This document shows, in pieces, positions 1 to 11,191 of a stretch of DNA of 64,000 bases. The stretch lies in assembly GCA_964007475.1 (NCBI GenBank), contig OZ023273.1, positions 75,978,024 through 76,042,023 of the forward strand, read 5' to 3'. A model generated the notes under the pieces. It saw nothing but the letters and a program-made list of their open reading frames with translations, had not been told where the DNA came from and made no database searches. This stretch comes from Hybos culiciformis. Taxonomy: Eukaryota; Arthropoda; Insecta; Diptera; Hybotidae. The position numbers and the translations under genes were made by a program. Numbering within the stretch: the first letter of the stretch is position 1; the number at the start of each line of letters is the position of its first letter.

Positions 1-644
1 ATTTTGCTCTAAAGTTTCACTTTTTATCCTAACTTCAAAACGTTTTTTTATCGATAAATGAGGAAAATACAAAGTCAACTTAATAAAATTAAAAAATTTA
101 TTAAATTTTAAATAAATTTGATAGAAAGTTTTAGGAAATTAGAGGTTTTTTAACATTAAATTTTCCAATTTAAAAAATGCTTCTGTCGGCACATTTTTTC
201 TTAAAAATTAGTTTGACAGTTTATAGGGAACGCATATTTTTTTGTTTTTCCATACAAATTTTTTTTTATCGCACTTCCATATATCTTATTCTTCTGAGCT
301 TACAACATTTTTTTTAATATAAACAAATTATAATTAAGTCTAATAAGAATTTTTGAATTTTTTTTTATATAAATTTTTTTATGCTTACTACTTACTAAAT
401 AATAAGTTTTATAAAAAAATAAAATAGAAAAAAAAAAAAAAATTTTAAAATATAAAAAAAAAAATTTTGGAAAAACAAAACAAATCCAAAATTATGTCAA
501 GTTTAAAACAAATAAAATATTATTTTTTTTAAGAAAAAAAAAAAACAAAATTATATTTACTAATCATATTAATTCACTGTCTTTTTCAAAATTTTTGCTA
601 ACTTCACATCTTTCGATAAAAACTACTTAGTTTTTTTTTATCTG
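1..644. other. Left flank, no gene seen
   Basis: This is very A/T-rich DNA with long A and T runs. I see no credible coding frame, RNA gene or repeat boundary. It is the flank into which the retroelement array inserted; the last four bases before the array are the ATAG target duplication. Confidence 0.6.
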
Positions 645-648
645 ATAG
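645..648. repeat. Target site duplication ATAG, left side of the array
   Basis: ATAG directly precedes the TG that opens LTR A and is repeated directly after the CA that closes LTR C (47725-47728). A 4-bp duplication is usual for Ty3/gypsy integrases. That it flanks the whole 47-kb array, and not each body, says the three LTRs and two bodies occupy one integration site. Confidence 0.75.
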
Positions 649-2149
649 TGTTATGATTAATTTTAAGGTTGATTACGGGGGGTGTACATAAATACAAAGA
701 TTCTGAGTTTAAGATGAACTCATGAAGATTTTTATCATATCTTATGATAAAAGAGAAATTGGTGAAAGTAGCGGCAATAGAAAGTGCTCTACTTTCAACT
801 ATGAATCTGGTGTTGAGTCTACTGTCTAAGAACATCCTGTTCAAAGGCTGGGTCTAAGCTCGACGGTGGGTGGGTAAGGACAGTGAACACCAGAGGGTTC
901 ATAACATAGTTTATAGGATGTCTCTGATAAAGGTTTAAAACTGAGATAATAGTAAAAAAAAAGAAAAAAAGGAAACCTCGACCAAAAATAAAAATAAACA
1001 TTTTAGGATTAAATGTCTATGTTGTCATTCTTCAGCTTATGGCTATGGCCATCTTGAGCTGGACCTTACTTCAGCATTTCAATGTACCTGTTAGGACCTG
1101 TGGATGTGAATTTAGTGTAAAGACATTTTCTTTTATTCTGTTTACATTAAATTTATTAAAAAGTTAAAAAAAAATTTATAAGCTTAAATAAAACTTAATT
1201 ACAGCAGTTTGGAATTGTTCTTCATTTACAATGGTTGAAAAATATTTCTGTTTGTAATCTTGTATTATAGGATTTTTATTTTACAATTTCCTATTTCATA
1301 TATCTTTTATTAAATATTAGTTTCATCTAAAAAAAATTTTATTTGTAATGATTTAAAGTTTTAATTTACTTTATCATATATATAAACATTTTCTTTTGAA
1401 TTTTTTTTTTTATAGTATTTTTACTATTTTTTTACTATTTGCCTACTTTTGAGGACTTAATTCTGTTTGTTTTTGTTGCCGACAGGCGTCTTCACCGCAA
1501 TGTTATGGTATGTGGTGGCGCTATTTAGGTCTGTTTTCTCCTAGTGTTGGCTTTAAAAACCTTGTCGGTGGGTAAAAAAAAATTTCTTGCTTTTTGCTTT
1601 ATGTTTGAAGAATTTTTTTTTACATGAAATTGTTGTTTTTTTTTTTTTTTTTTGTTTTTTTTTTTTTTGAAAATATAAGTAAATAGATAAAAAAAATTAG
1701 TTTTGTTATTTATAGATAATAAAATTAGTAAGAAGTTTATATTGATACAAGTGTCAACCATTCAATAAAAAAATTTTTCTTCAGCCGGTTATAAATTTTG
1801 TTCAGCGGCTCGCTGATGATTTTTGTGTTGGGTGGTAACATTAAGTTCGATATTGATACGTATTACTTTTTTATACGTGTTAAAACTAAAAAGTGTTTTT
1901 TTTTTTTATTCGGTGTAAAAAATTTTGTGTTTTATTTAATTAAAAAAAAATTTTTAAAAAGTTTTCCTATATTTTTTTATTTTGAAATATCTCGGTTATT
2001 AAAAGGTGAAATAGGTAAGTTTTTTTTTTCTATGAAAAATTTCCTTTTATAAATTTCCTTTTTTTTTTTTTTCTTGAATATTTAAAATTTTTTTTGGGTT
2101 GGTCTTTTTTTTTTTCTAAAATTATATTTTAAAAAATTTTTCTTTTCAG

Positions 2150-2323
2150 ATTATGAATCGTTGGGATTTTCCAAATGTCGTTCCTTATAGGATTTGTTGG
2201 CGCTGTGGCCAAAAAGGTCATCTGTGGCGTCAGTGTGATGCCCAGGTGGTCGACGATTTAAAGGACACTCGTAACGAGTGTTACGGTTGTGGGAGGATGG
2301 TTGTGTATCACCTGGAGGTGATG
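2150..2323 (+). CDS. Putative spliced exon in LTR A, CCHC zinc-knuckle ORF, antisense to gag/pol
   Basis: A 174-bp segment is bounded by a pyrimidine-rich acceptor (TTTTTCTTTTCAG ending at 2149) and a consensus donor (GTAAGT at 2324). It contains ATG at 2153 and 57 codons open to the donor. The peptide has a C-x2-C-x4-H-x4-C knuckle (CWRCGQKGHLWRQC) and then a second partial C-x2-C...H. A possible upstream exon ends at a GTAAGT donor at 2015. Possible downstream acceptors lie near 2604 and 2638. The strand is opposite to the element's genes, so it would be an antisense LTR transcript. The knuckle resembles Gag nucleocapsid domains and could be captured from another element. The longer 108-aa reading runs through the donor and is probably not the real product. 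No expression evidence is available here. Confidence 0.45.
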
Positions 2324-3164
2324 GTAAGTAATTTTTTATATATAAAAAAAAAGGAACGGTCGCGGACTTTAGGGATGGGGGAATCCTCTAGTTTGTTTTG
2401 GGAAGCCCGTGGGAGAAAAGGTGGCGGCAGGCCTCGCCCGAAGGTCCACGCCAATTTTTTTTTGTTCCCTATGACTTAGGTTTTTTTTTTTTTTTTTTTT
2501 GAAATTTAAAAGAGACTGTTTTGACAGCTGTTTTAGTTCAAAGATTTATATTAATTTATTTTTATTTTATTAATGAAATTTATTTATTTTTTTTTTATTT
2601 TTAGGTGCAATGCCTCAGTTCCTGATTTTTTGTTTTAGGTAGTCATCTTTGGGGTCGGGTTAGCTGCATCAACCACTTCAGCTGAGCAACGTTTCATCGA
2701 GAAAAAAATTTTTTGTTTTTTTTATATTAAATTTTTATTTTTAAAAAAAAAGATTTTTTTTTTTTTTTGTATTTGTAAAAAAAATTTTATGTATTTTTTT
2801 TTTTTTTGTTAAGTGTTTTTCGTTTTTCTGTGTGTGATCCAGGGTTTCTTGGGTCTTTCCTTTCCCATTTCTTTTTTTCTTTAAAAAAATTTGTGTTTTG
2901 GCTAAGTGCCGTTTTTTGTTGTTGTTTTACCAATCTTTGGTGAAAATTGGATAATTTTTCTTGGACTACTTTCCCCAATAAGACTTGGTAAAATAAAAAA
3001 ATTTTTTATTAAAAGATATTTTGGTTTTCTGTCGAAAAAAAAATTTTGAAAGAAAGAAAAATTCTACTCAAATTGGTTAAGTTGACGCTTGTATCAATTT
3101 TTTAGTAGGGAGGAAAATATATATTTTTTTTTTTTTTGTTAGTGAAGAAACCATTAGGGTGGTT

Positions 3165-3499
3165 CGTCACTGGTCTGTTTTTCTCGGTTCCTAGCCAACC
3201 GGGTACCGCTCGCATTGGGTGGCTAGGGAACGACCAGTGACGTCCTTCCTCTGTATCGGTTCTCTTGACACACACCGGGATCAAGGCTGCTGATTGCTCA
3301 GAGCTCTTGGATCCAAGGGTATGGCAGGAGAGCCAGATGCAGCACCACAACGTAGTATGGGTTTCAAAAGGGAAACTCCATGTGGTGAATGGCATTGTCT
3401 TAGCTTTGGATTCTTGGATAGACCCAAGAATCCTCCACTAAGAGCGGGCTTTTGAGATTCACTAGAAGTGGCAGTTGTTTGGCTCACTTTCTAGTGAAT
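3165..3499. other. GC-rich hairpin cluster in LTR A
   Basis: Three strong inverted repeats sit in an island of balanced composition. Hairpin 1 (3165-3242) has an 11-bp perfect outer stem, CGTCACTGGTC/GACCAGTGACG, and a second inner stem around CCTAGCC/GGCTAGG. Hairpin 2 (3408-3433) is GGATTCTTGG, a 6-nt loop, CCAAGAATCC. Hairpin 3 (3457-3499) pairs ATTCACTAGAA-GTG with CACTTTCTAGTGAAT with one bulge. It is present in all three LTRs. It could be a structured RNA element (transport, stability, processing) but matches no family I recognise. The minus-strand ORFs across it are likely accidental. Confidence 0.5.
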
Positions 3500-3967
3500 A
3501 CTCTGTTGGACTTGTTTCCATAGCTTAGGGGGATAACTCCACCAAGTTATGGAAAGCAAGTGCCAACTCCTAAAGAAAAATTTAGTTAGTTATATTTACC
3601 TTTATGTTTGAAGAATTTTTTTTTACATGAAATTGTTGTAAAAATGCATTTCTTTTTATATGTTTTAGAAATGAATTTTTACCACCACTTTCATCATAAA
3701 AAAAAATTCTTGTCAAAAAAAAAAATTCTTAATGTAGATCAGTAAATTGTAAAATTTGCGTTTTTTTTTTTTCTTTCTATATTTTTAGGTTCTTGACCTA
3801 CCTATATTTCACATAAAGAAAAAATTGGTTTTTTTTTTTTGTTAAAATTGCATTTTATTTTTATTCTTTCTAGGTATAAAAATTCTGATGCAATTTTTTT
3901 AATTTTTTCATCATCTCTACTAGTTTTTTTTTTCTAATTCCTAATCTAATATAGATTCACCGCAACA

Positions 3968-4132
3968 AATTAGGTTCAATCTCATTCTTGTAAAAGTATG
4001 GATTGAATCTAAAACGGGTGTTCTTGTTATAAATTTAAAAGCTAATTTGTATTTTTGAAAAGTTATTTATTATTTTTTTTTTTTTTTTTTTTTTTTAAAT
4101 TTGGTGGGGCTCGAAGCCGCCCTGAGATAGTC
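3968..4132 (-). other. 3' untranslated end of copy 1 body
   Basis: This short stretch lies between the accessory ORF stop and LTR A and contains a T run of about 25 at 4072-4096. On the minus strand, the bases next to the LTR are mixed rather than a clean purine tract, so the plus-strand primer site is not obvious. Confidence 0.5.
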
Positions 4133-4621
4133 TCATGCTCTATTCTCTTCATAATACTTTCTTTTTGCGGAACTGGGTTGTTTTTCCGTTGTTCCTGGAA
4201 ACGTTTTTATCGTATTGTTTCTTTTATCTATTATTCTAACAGCCCCCGTTTTATTGCATCTTAACGTGATCTTTCCGTTTCTTGTTATCCTCACTCGAAT
4301 CATTGAGATTGGGCCTTGAGTCATGAATCCATAGGCTGCTTTCTCTTTGGTTGGTCTTATTTCTACACCTTCAAATATTGCTTCTAGCATCGGTGTAGGA
4401 TTTAAACCTTCTTCTATTGACACTCGTGGTATCACCTTTGGTTTAAGTGGGGCTAATTTTGGAGGTTCTGTTATTTTTGGAATTTTTGTTTCTCTTTCTA
4501 CTGTTTTCTTCCAGAACTTTTCGATTTTCATTGGCTTTGGATTCTCATCTTTTGTGTACCATCGGATTTCTCCAGTACTTGTTTTGATATTGCCAATTAG
4601 CTTTGTATCGAGGTCAGACAT
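4133..4621 (-). CDS. Accessory ORF downstream of env, copy 1 (162 aa)
   Basis: This open frame starts at ATG (4619-4621) and is identical in length and essentially in sequence to the copy 2 ORF at 31220-31708. The protein is basic, with a proline/lysine-rich middle (KLAPLKPKVIPRV) and a C-terminal half rich in charged residues. I see no signal peptide, membrane segment or cysteine motif, and I do not recognise the family. Its place 3' of the env-like gene matches extra ORFs in some errantivirus-like elements. It would be expressed from a spliced or readthrough RNA if at all. Maintenance of the frame in both copies supports real coding, although the copies are too alike for this to be strong evidence. 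Confidence 0.6.
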   Translation of the reverse strand: MSDLDTKLIGNIKTSTGEIRWYTKDENPKPMKIEKFWKKTVERETKIPKITEPPKLAPLKPKVIPRVSIEEGLNPTPMLEAIFEGVEIRPTKEKAAYGFMTQGPISMIRVRITRNGKITLRCNKTGAVRIIDKRNNTIKTFPGTTEKQPSSAKRKYYEENRA

Positions 4622-4748
4622 CTGAAAGATTGTTTATGTTAGATCTTTGAAAAACCATCTCCTTTGTTCCCAAAGAAATTCTTTATTAGTGAAGAAAATA
4701 GAGACAGAGAGTTTATAGAAATAGAAACAGAATAGAATTAAAATATTG

Positions 4749-6238
4749 TTAAACTTCATTTTTCTTTATGTGAATTTCTTTTACTCTAGAGTATCTACTA
4801 AGTGATTTGTTTGTTTCGTCTTGTATTACTAAAATTTCATTTTCTAATTGGTAGTTACTGCCTTTCTTTGTAGGTATTCTATACTGTTGTATAATATTTG
4901 TTCCGTCCTTTATTCCTGTAAATTCAAGTATTATGTCAGTTTTCTTGTTTTTATTGTCATTCGTTCGTTTGTTCTTTGCAAGAAGTGTTAATTTATGTTG
5001 GATTTTAAACCAGTATTTCGTGACTATGTTATAAGTTATGCAGGCTATTATTAGAAGAAAATTTACTATGTTAAAGCCTATATTTGTGTTGTGTACAGCT
5101 ATAATATGGGTTTTGAAGTTTAGCGAGAGATCTGCAAATTCTGATGTCTTTTGTGTAAGGGATTTTACTAGATTTTGATAAGTGAAATTTTTCTGTAGTG
5201 AACTAAAGTTTACTTTACTGCTATTGTATATCAGCATATCTAGTGAATAATTTTTAAAGCTATATATGTTAGGGATATCATTTACATGATATTGGGTTAG
5301 GATTTCTTCAATTTTTATTACTTTTTCTTGTCTACAACTGTGAATGGGTACTATTTCTATTCCTTCTGTTGTTAGGATTAAGCATTTATCTATTGTCTCT
5401 AAAGTTACATTTGTATCTCCTTTATTGGAGACACATTTTTCAATTTTTTCGATTTTATTAATGTATGCTACTTTATTGCCTTTTGATTTAAGATGATTGT
5501 TCGTATTATTAAAATTTACCGTCAAAAATTGGAATTTTTGTTTGTAACAGGATTTACAAAGGAATAGTGAATTTTGTAAAGATTGGCATCCTGAATTTAA
5601 TTGTAGTGAAGGCAGGATTAAAGTAGGAAGTTTCTTCCATTGTACTTTAGTAGGAGTTGTAAAAATAAAGAAAGGGGTGGCATTCTTGTATACCAAAGTT
5701 GGGTGAGGGTTAAAATTATGTGCTATCAGGTCTGTCAAATATACAATTTTTTTATTTAGAAATTCATTAATTTCGTTACATTCCTGGGTGGCAATGCATT
5801 TTCCCACCCATTGATGGAGACTTAATGATCGTCTTAATGACTCAAAAATTTCTATTGATCTTGCTTGGGTATGGGCTAGGGTATTTACTACATGGCTTTT
5901 TTGCTCTAATTTCCATGTTTTAATATTAATTATTAAATTTATTATTTGGATTGTATTTTGGGTTGTTAGGATTTTATCCTGTATATATTTTTCTATTTTT
6001 CCTTGTTGGAAGTTAAGTTCTTTTAAAATTTTGTCTGTTCTTTGGAATATTTCATTTTCTTTTTTTAATTGTTGGTCTACTACTGAGCTATAATGCTCAA
6101 TTTCATGTTTACTATTTTCAAGATCATTTTTGAAGGTATTTAGGTCTATTTTGCAACTATTGTAGTTGAATCCCCATTTGCCTAACAATGTGAAAGTTGT
6201 ACATCCTTCGGTCTCTTCTGTTTCCCTCTTTACCCTTT
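4749..6238 (-). pseudogene. env-like gene, 3' part, copy 1 (cut off by Polinton)
   Basis: This is the C-terminal two thirds of the env-like protein, open from the Polinton junction to a stop at 4749. It includes a dibasic R-x-K-R furin-type site just after the break, a long cysteine-containing ectodomain with many N-x-S/T sites, and a hydrophobic membrane segment followed by about 89 lysine-rich residues. The first residues of the computed reading frame (6239-6287) come from the target duplication and Polinton terminal repeat and are not part of the gene. The 5' part lies at 18141-18938. With 11.9 kb inserted and a stop codon next to the junction, this copy cannot make the full protein. Confidence 0.8.
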
Positions 6239-6244
6239 GAGGTA
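6239..6244. repeat. Polinton target site duplication GAGGTA, left
   Basis: GAGGTA precedes the left Polinton end and is repeated at 18134-18139 after the right end. The same hexamer occurs once at the uninterrupted site of copy 2 (33326-33331). Six-base duplications are characteristic of Polintons. Confidence 0.93.
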
Positions 6245-6813
6245 AGTAGTATAAATATGTATGTTCTGTATCAAAAGTGGCTACCAAAAATGGGGGTTAC
6301 TATACAAAATGTATGGGAAATCTAGAAGATTTTTATAAAAAGGTAACCCCCATGGGGGCTCCCAAAAAGTAGCTACCAAAAATGGGGGTTACTATACAAA
6401 ATGTATGGGAAATCTAGAAGATTTTTATAAAAAGGTAACCCCCATGGGGGCTCCCAAAAAAGTGGCTACCAAAAATGGGGGTTACTATACAAAATATATG
6501 GGAAATGTAGAAGATTTTTATAAAAAGGTAACCCCCTTTATAATTTTAAAAAAGTAGCCACATTTAATTATGAAATTAATAATATCAAAAAGTATCGATC
6601 AAATTACATATAATAATTTCACAATTACATTTTTTTAGATTTTTATTATATGTAATTTGAGATTTTTTTCTTATCATTTTATTTTATTTTATTTTATTTT
6701 TTTGTCAAATTTGCAGGAAAAAATTTATATTTAATATTAAGTATAACTAAGCCTAAAAATCAGTTAAATATTATGATAAAAAATAAAATAATTAGAAATC
6801 ATTCTTTTGTGGT
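6245..6813 (+). repeat. Polinton left terminal inverted repeat (569 bp)
   Basis: It is complementary to 17565-18133 with one mismatch seen (6777). The inner limit is GTGGT, after which the two sides diverge. It holds three tandem units of about 92 bp starting GTGGCTACC or GTAGCTACC at 6277, 6369 and 6462, each with GGGGGTTAC facing GGTAACCCCC. Further in is a perfect 14-bp inverted repeat (6601-6614 with 6645-6658). Confidence 0.93.
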
Positions 6814-7009
6814 ATTCGGTTATTCGCGGATTATTTTTTCATATAATTCATTTATTTTATTTATTTTAAAGAATAATAGAAAGTGGTAAAGTGATAATTA
6901 GTAAAATTTGAGTTTCGTTCTTTTAGAAAATCTGTTTTCGGTGTGTTAAATTTTATCAAGTTTAAATTTTCAAATTTTTTGTTCATTTTTGTTGAACGTA
7001 AATTAGAAC

Positions 7010-10000
7010 ATGAAACGGTTATGTAACATTTGTGGCGACCTTTTTCATTCAAAAAGCCTTCAACGCCATATCAAAAGCGTGCATGAGAAATCTACGGTGG
7101 TTACGTGTGACGTATGCGGGAAGCAGTATACTCGGTTGGAAAAATTAGTTTGCCACAAGCGTCTTCATCATCCGACTCCCTCTTCTTCTGTAGGTTTGTC
7201 GACAAGCGTTGCTGATTATGGTACGTTTGATGATGGCGAGTCAACATCTTCAAAAAAACGGAAGCAGAATGCGTCAATTGGACAAGGTGAGGAAAATGGT
7301 AAACCTTCTAAAAAACTTAAAGGAAGTAGCCAATCACCATCATCATCATCAACCATGCAAAATTTACCGGATCATAGATTTTGTACTGCTTGTGGAGTTA
7401 ATGTACGTGGTAATTTTTGGAATTTTCATATACGAACCAATGATCACAAGAAAAAAGTTTCAATTTCTATTGGTGATCGATTGAAATGTATAAAAGAAGC
7501 ATATGCGGGACGAGTAGTAACATATATTCGCGAAAATGATGATGCAACTACACTTATTCCGAAAGTTTTTCTTAGCAAAGTGAAAGATGAACTAATTACG
7601 AAAATTAAAGAGACTTTACAGATACATAAGGCATTCAAGTTCAACATGGAATTATTTGCCAAGTTTATAAAACCACATCAGCAAGAAGAAACTGAACAAG
7701 AAATTAGTGTTAAAAGTTTCAACACAAAAATGATCGTTGTTCATAATGAGTTTGATGTAGACCCAATATACGAGGATATGATCAAAAAAATTTCTACAGA
7801 TATTGAGGAATTTCAAGAAAGAGACAGTGGCTGGAGCCTTGCCGAAATTCTACATGTTGAAATCAATATTGCAAAGTATTCTCCACTTAAAGGTTCCAGC
7901 TACATAAAATTACCTAAGGCAATTGAAGACAAAAAAGCATGTGTAAACATTCAAAACCGAGATGCATATTGTTTTAAGTGGTGTTTAGTAGCTGCTATGA
8001 AAAACAATACAACAAACAATTCAATAAGATGCTCCACTTACAACGTCGAAGATATAAGCACCAATATTTTAAGTTTGGTGAATTCTAAAGTTTCTGAACT
8101 TAACTTCGGTAACATTAATTTTCCAATCAGTATTCATGAAATAAAGGAATTTGAACAACTTAATCCTGCTATAAGTATAAACGTTTATGGTCTTGATAAT
8201 GGGAAGATTGTTGGACCGTACTACCATACCATTGAAATGAAAGAAAACCATATTAATCTAGTGATTTTGCAAAAGGAAGATAAATATCATTTTGTATGGA
8301 TAAAAAATTTGTCTCGATTGGTAAGAGCTCAGTTAACATCACATTGTACAGCAGTAAAATTGTGTACCAAATGTTTGCTTCATTTTCGCAATCAGAGCGC
8401 ATTCGATGAACATGTAGCTAATTGCTCGAAAATAGTAACATCCTTACCATTACCAGATGAAAATAAATTGACTTTTAAAAATTACCACAAAAAAATGGAG
8501 GTACCTTTTGTAATTTACGCTGACACAGAAAGTATGCTGCAAAAAATTTCGACTTGTGCTAACAATCCTAATTTTCCATCAACAGAAAATTCGATGTTAC
8601 ATGTGCCAATAGCTTTAGCATATTATATAAAATGTTCTTTTGATTCTAATCTTAACAAATATTTTGAATTCACAGGTACGTTGCTTTTTTTAAATATTTT
8701 ATTTTATTCTATTTTAATTTTTTTTGAATTTTTGTTTTCAGGTGAAAACTGTATAAAAGATTTTATCTTATCATTAGTTAATGAATGTAAGAGTCTTTAT
8801 TTAAATTATTTATCGAAAATGATTCCAATACAGACATTAACGATAGAAGAAATGAACCATCATTCAACGCGACGAAATTGCCACATTTGTGAGGTAGACT
8901 TTTTGCCAAGTGATGTAAGAGTACGAGATCACTGTCATCTGACAGGTAAATATCGCGGCCCAGCTCATAAAAAATGTAATCTCGAATTTCGAGTACCGAA
9001 TTTCTTTCCTATATATTTTCATAATTTTTCCAAATATGATTGCCATTTGCTTTTTAAGGAACTTAATATTGTACAAGGAAACATAAAAGTTATACCTCTC
9101 AATAAAGAGATTTATGTTTCCTTAACAAAAACTATTACAATAAGTAAAAATGAAAGTTTTAGCTTAAGATTTTTGGATTCATCAAGATTTATGCAATGTA
9201 GTTTAGATTCTTTAGTACAAAACCTAGATAGCTCTGACTTAATAGAAATAAGAAAATTTTTCCCACCCGCAAATTTGCCTCTTCTAGAAAGAAAGGGTGT
9301 ATTTCCATACGAGTACATTGATTCTTTAGAAAAATTGAATGAAACTGCTTTACCGGAACAACATAATTTTAATAACGACTTGACTAACACTACGTGTAGT
9401 GACGATGACTATAATCATGCTAAAAACGTTTGGAGAGAATTTGATTGTCAAAATATGTGGGACTACTTGAAATTATATTTAAAAACCGACATATTATTAC
9501 TTGCAGATGTCTTCGAAAATTTTCGTAAAATTTGTAAAAAAATTTATAACCTAGAAGCTTCTCAATTTTATACAGCACCAGGTTTATCGTGGGAAGCGAT
9601 GTTAAAATACACAAAAATTGAGTTAGAGCTTCTAACTGATGTTAATATGTATAAATTTTTTCAAGAGGGTGTTCGGGGAGGGATAAGTCAGTGCTCTTTG
9701 AGGCATACGAAGGCTGCAAATAAATATTTGGAATCGTATGACCCTAGCCTTCCCTCAAAATTCATAATTTATCTTGACGCAAATAATTTGTATGGATGGG
9801 GAATGTCTCAACCTCTACCTTACGGTGATTTTAAGTGGGTTGATCCTCCATCAGACATTTGCTCCATTGAATCCGATTCAGAAGTTGGATATGTTCTTGA
9901 GGTAGACTTGGAATATCCAACAGATTTGCACGATAGACATAATGAGCTACCATTCTGTTGTGAGAGAAAAAAACCTCCTTCAGGGAAAAATGAAAAATTA

Positions 10001-11006
10001 ATTTTGGACTTACATCATAAAAAAAATTATATAATACATTATAGAAATCTCCAACAATGTATTAAAAATGGACTAAAATTAGTTAAAGTCCATAAAGTTC
10101 TGCAGTTCAAGCAATCCAATTGGTTACAAAAATATATCGATCTCAATACACATCATAGGTCTTTGGCAAGAAATTCTTTCGAAAAAGACTTTTTCAAATT
10201 GATGAATAATGCTGTTTACGGGAAAACAATGGAAAACGTTGATAAAAGGAAGGATGTAAAAATTGCGGATGGTTGGGAAAGTCGTCGGAAGCATTTGGGA
10301 GCTAGAGCTTTGATTGCAAAGCCTAACTTTCACAGTATCTCCGTTTTTAGTAATGATTTATCAGCTATTCAATTGAACATAGTTAGTATACTGTACGACA
10401 AACCAATATACCTTGGTTTCACTGTTTTAGAGTTATCGAAGCTTCATATGTATGAATTCCACTACAGCTATATGAAGCCAAAATATGAAGATAAAATAAC
10501 TCTAAACTACATGGATACAGATTCTTTCATATTCAATTTCAACCAATGACTTCTACGCAGACATTCGAGAAGACGTTTTACAAACGGACCCTAAAAAACT
10601 TATTTTTGACACTTCTAATTACGACCCGAATAATCCCTACAATTTTCCTTTAGTTAATAAAAAAATGTTGGGATTATTCAAAGATGAGTTAGATGGAAGA
10701 ATAATAAAAGAGTTTTTAGGTTTGAAATCTAAAATGTATTTCATTGATAGTGTAAATAATAAGGAAATAAAGAGGGCAAAAGGTGTAAAAAAGTGTGTTG
10801 TGAAAAATTTACATCTGGATCATTATAAAAAGTCTTTATTTGATAATGAAACTTTATATTGTAAAATGAATTTGTTTAGATCTGAACTACATAATATTTA
10901 TACAAAAACTCTGAATAAAATTGCATTAAATGCTGATGATAACAAACGTTATATATTAGATGATAATATAAGAACTTATGCTTGGGGGCACTATGCCATA
11001 GAATAA
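7010..11006 (+). pseudogene. Polinton protein-primed DNA polymerase B, frameshifted near 10544
   Basis: It would replicate the element by protein-primed synthesis. The N-terminus has three C2H2-like fingers (about residues 5-26, 33-54, 125-146). Unspliced numbering: Exo I YADTES (D505, E507); an HNH-like C/H block, CHIC...RDHCHLTGKYRG (about 624-655); Exo II FHNFSKYDCH (D677); Exo III YLKTDILLLADVF (D827); motif A YLDANNLYG (D923); motif B NNAVYGKTMEN (about 1067); motif C YMDTDS (D1169, D1171). Just after motif C the frame ends at TGA (10547-10549). The continuation, NDFYADIRED onward, is open one frame over from 10545 to 11006, so one net base was gained (or two lost). A likely 66-nt intron sits at 8676-8741. 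The start ATG at 7010 is the first in frame and begins the first finger. Confidence 0.92.
8676..8741 (+). other. Probable 66-nt in-frame intron in polymerase B
   Basis: The segment begins GTACG, is A/T-rich with a pyrimidine tract, and ends TTGTTTTCAG. Its length is a multiple of three with no stop, so the frame is open with or without it. If retained it adds a phenylalanine/leucine-rich stretch between the conserved flanks ...FEFTG and ENCIKDF. Removing it joins these into the G-E-x-C/A pattern usual in Polinton polymerases. I infer real splicing. Confidence 0.65.
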
Positions 11007-11191
11007 AAAAAAAAATATTTCTTTTGTAAGTTAGTTAAATCAAAATAAATTTCTATGTACCTAGTCCAAGAAATTGAAAAAATAATATATAAAAAAGAAA
11101 ATGTTAATTTTGTAATAAATATATAGTTTGTAATTTCTAGTTTATGTTCAAATATAACAAATGTTTATAATAAAGAAAGAAAAAAAAAAAA

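Larger units (their letters stand above)
649..3967 (-). repeat. LTR A (3' LTR of copy 1), 3319 bp
   Basis: It begins TG and ends CA and matches LTR C almost throughout; LTR B lacks about 340 bp corresponding to roughly 1593-1965 here. It is extremely T-rich on the plus strand except for a GC-rich hairpin cluster (3165-3499). It differs from B and C at several shared positions, for example GACGGTGGG against GTCGGTGGG near 860 and the absence of a GGGAGAAA insert near 3575, so B and C are closer to each other. No convincing promoter or poly(A) signal could be picked out. The minus-strand bases just inside it are not a clean polypurine tract. Confidence 0.88.

Noticed and set aside
638..1001. 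Short minus-strand ORFs at the LTR edge (68-71 and 60 codons), repeated in all LTRs
   Set aside because: One crosses the LTR boundary and the others are low-complexity. They lie in the U5-like end and have no start context or motif.
1525..2052. T-rich ORFs on either strand in the LTR middle
   Set aside because: They consist of homopolymer-coded Phe/Lys runs; only the short splice-bounded exon at 2150 looks credible.
3102..3487. Minus-strand ORFs of 97 and 68 codons in LTR A (also at 30168-30553 and 46848-47233)
   Set aside because: They cross the hairpin cluster, overlap each other in two frames, have no motif, and persist only because the LTR copies are recent duplicates.
10665..11006. Separate 113-codon gene after the polymerase
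   Set aside because: Its frame is open back to 10545 and continues the polymerase sequence beyond motif C; it is the frameshifted C-terminus.
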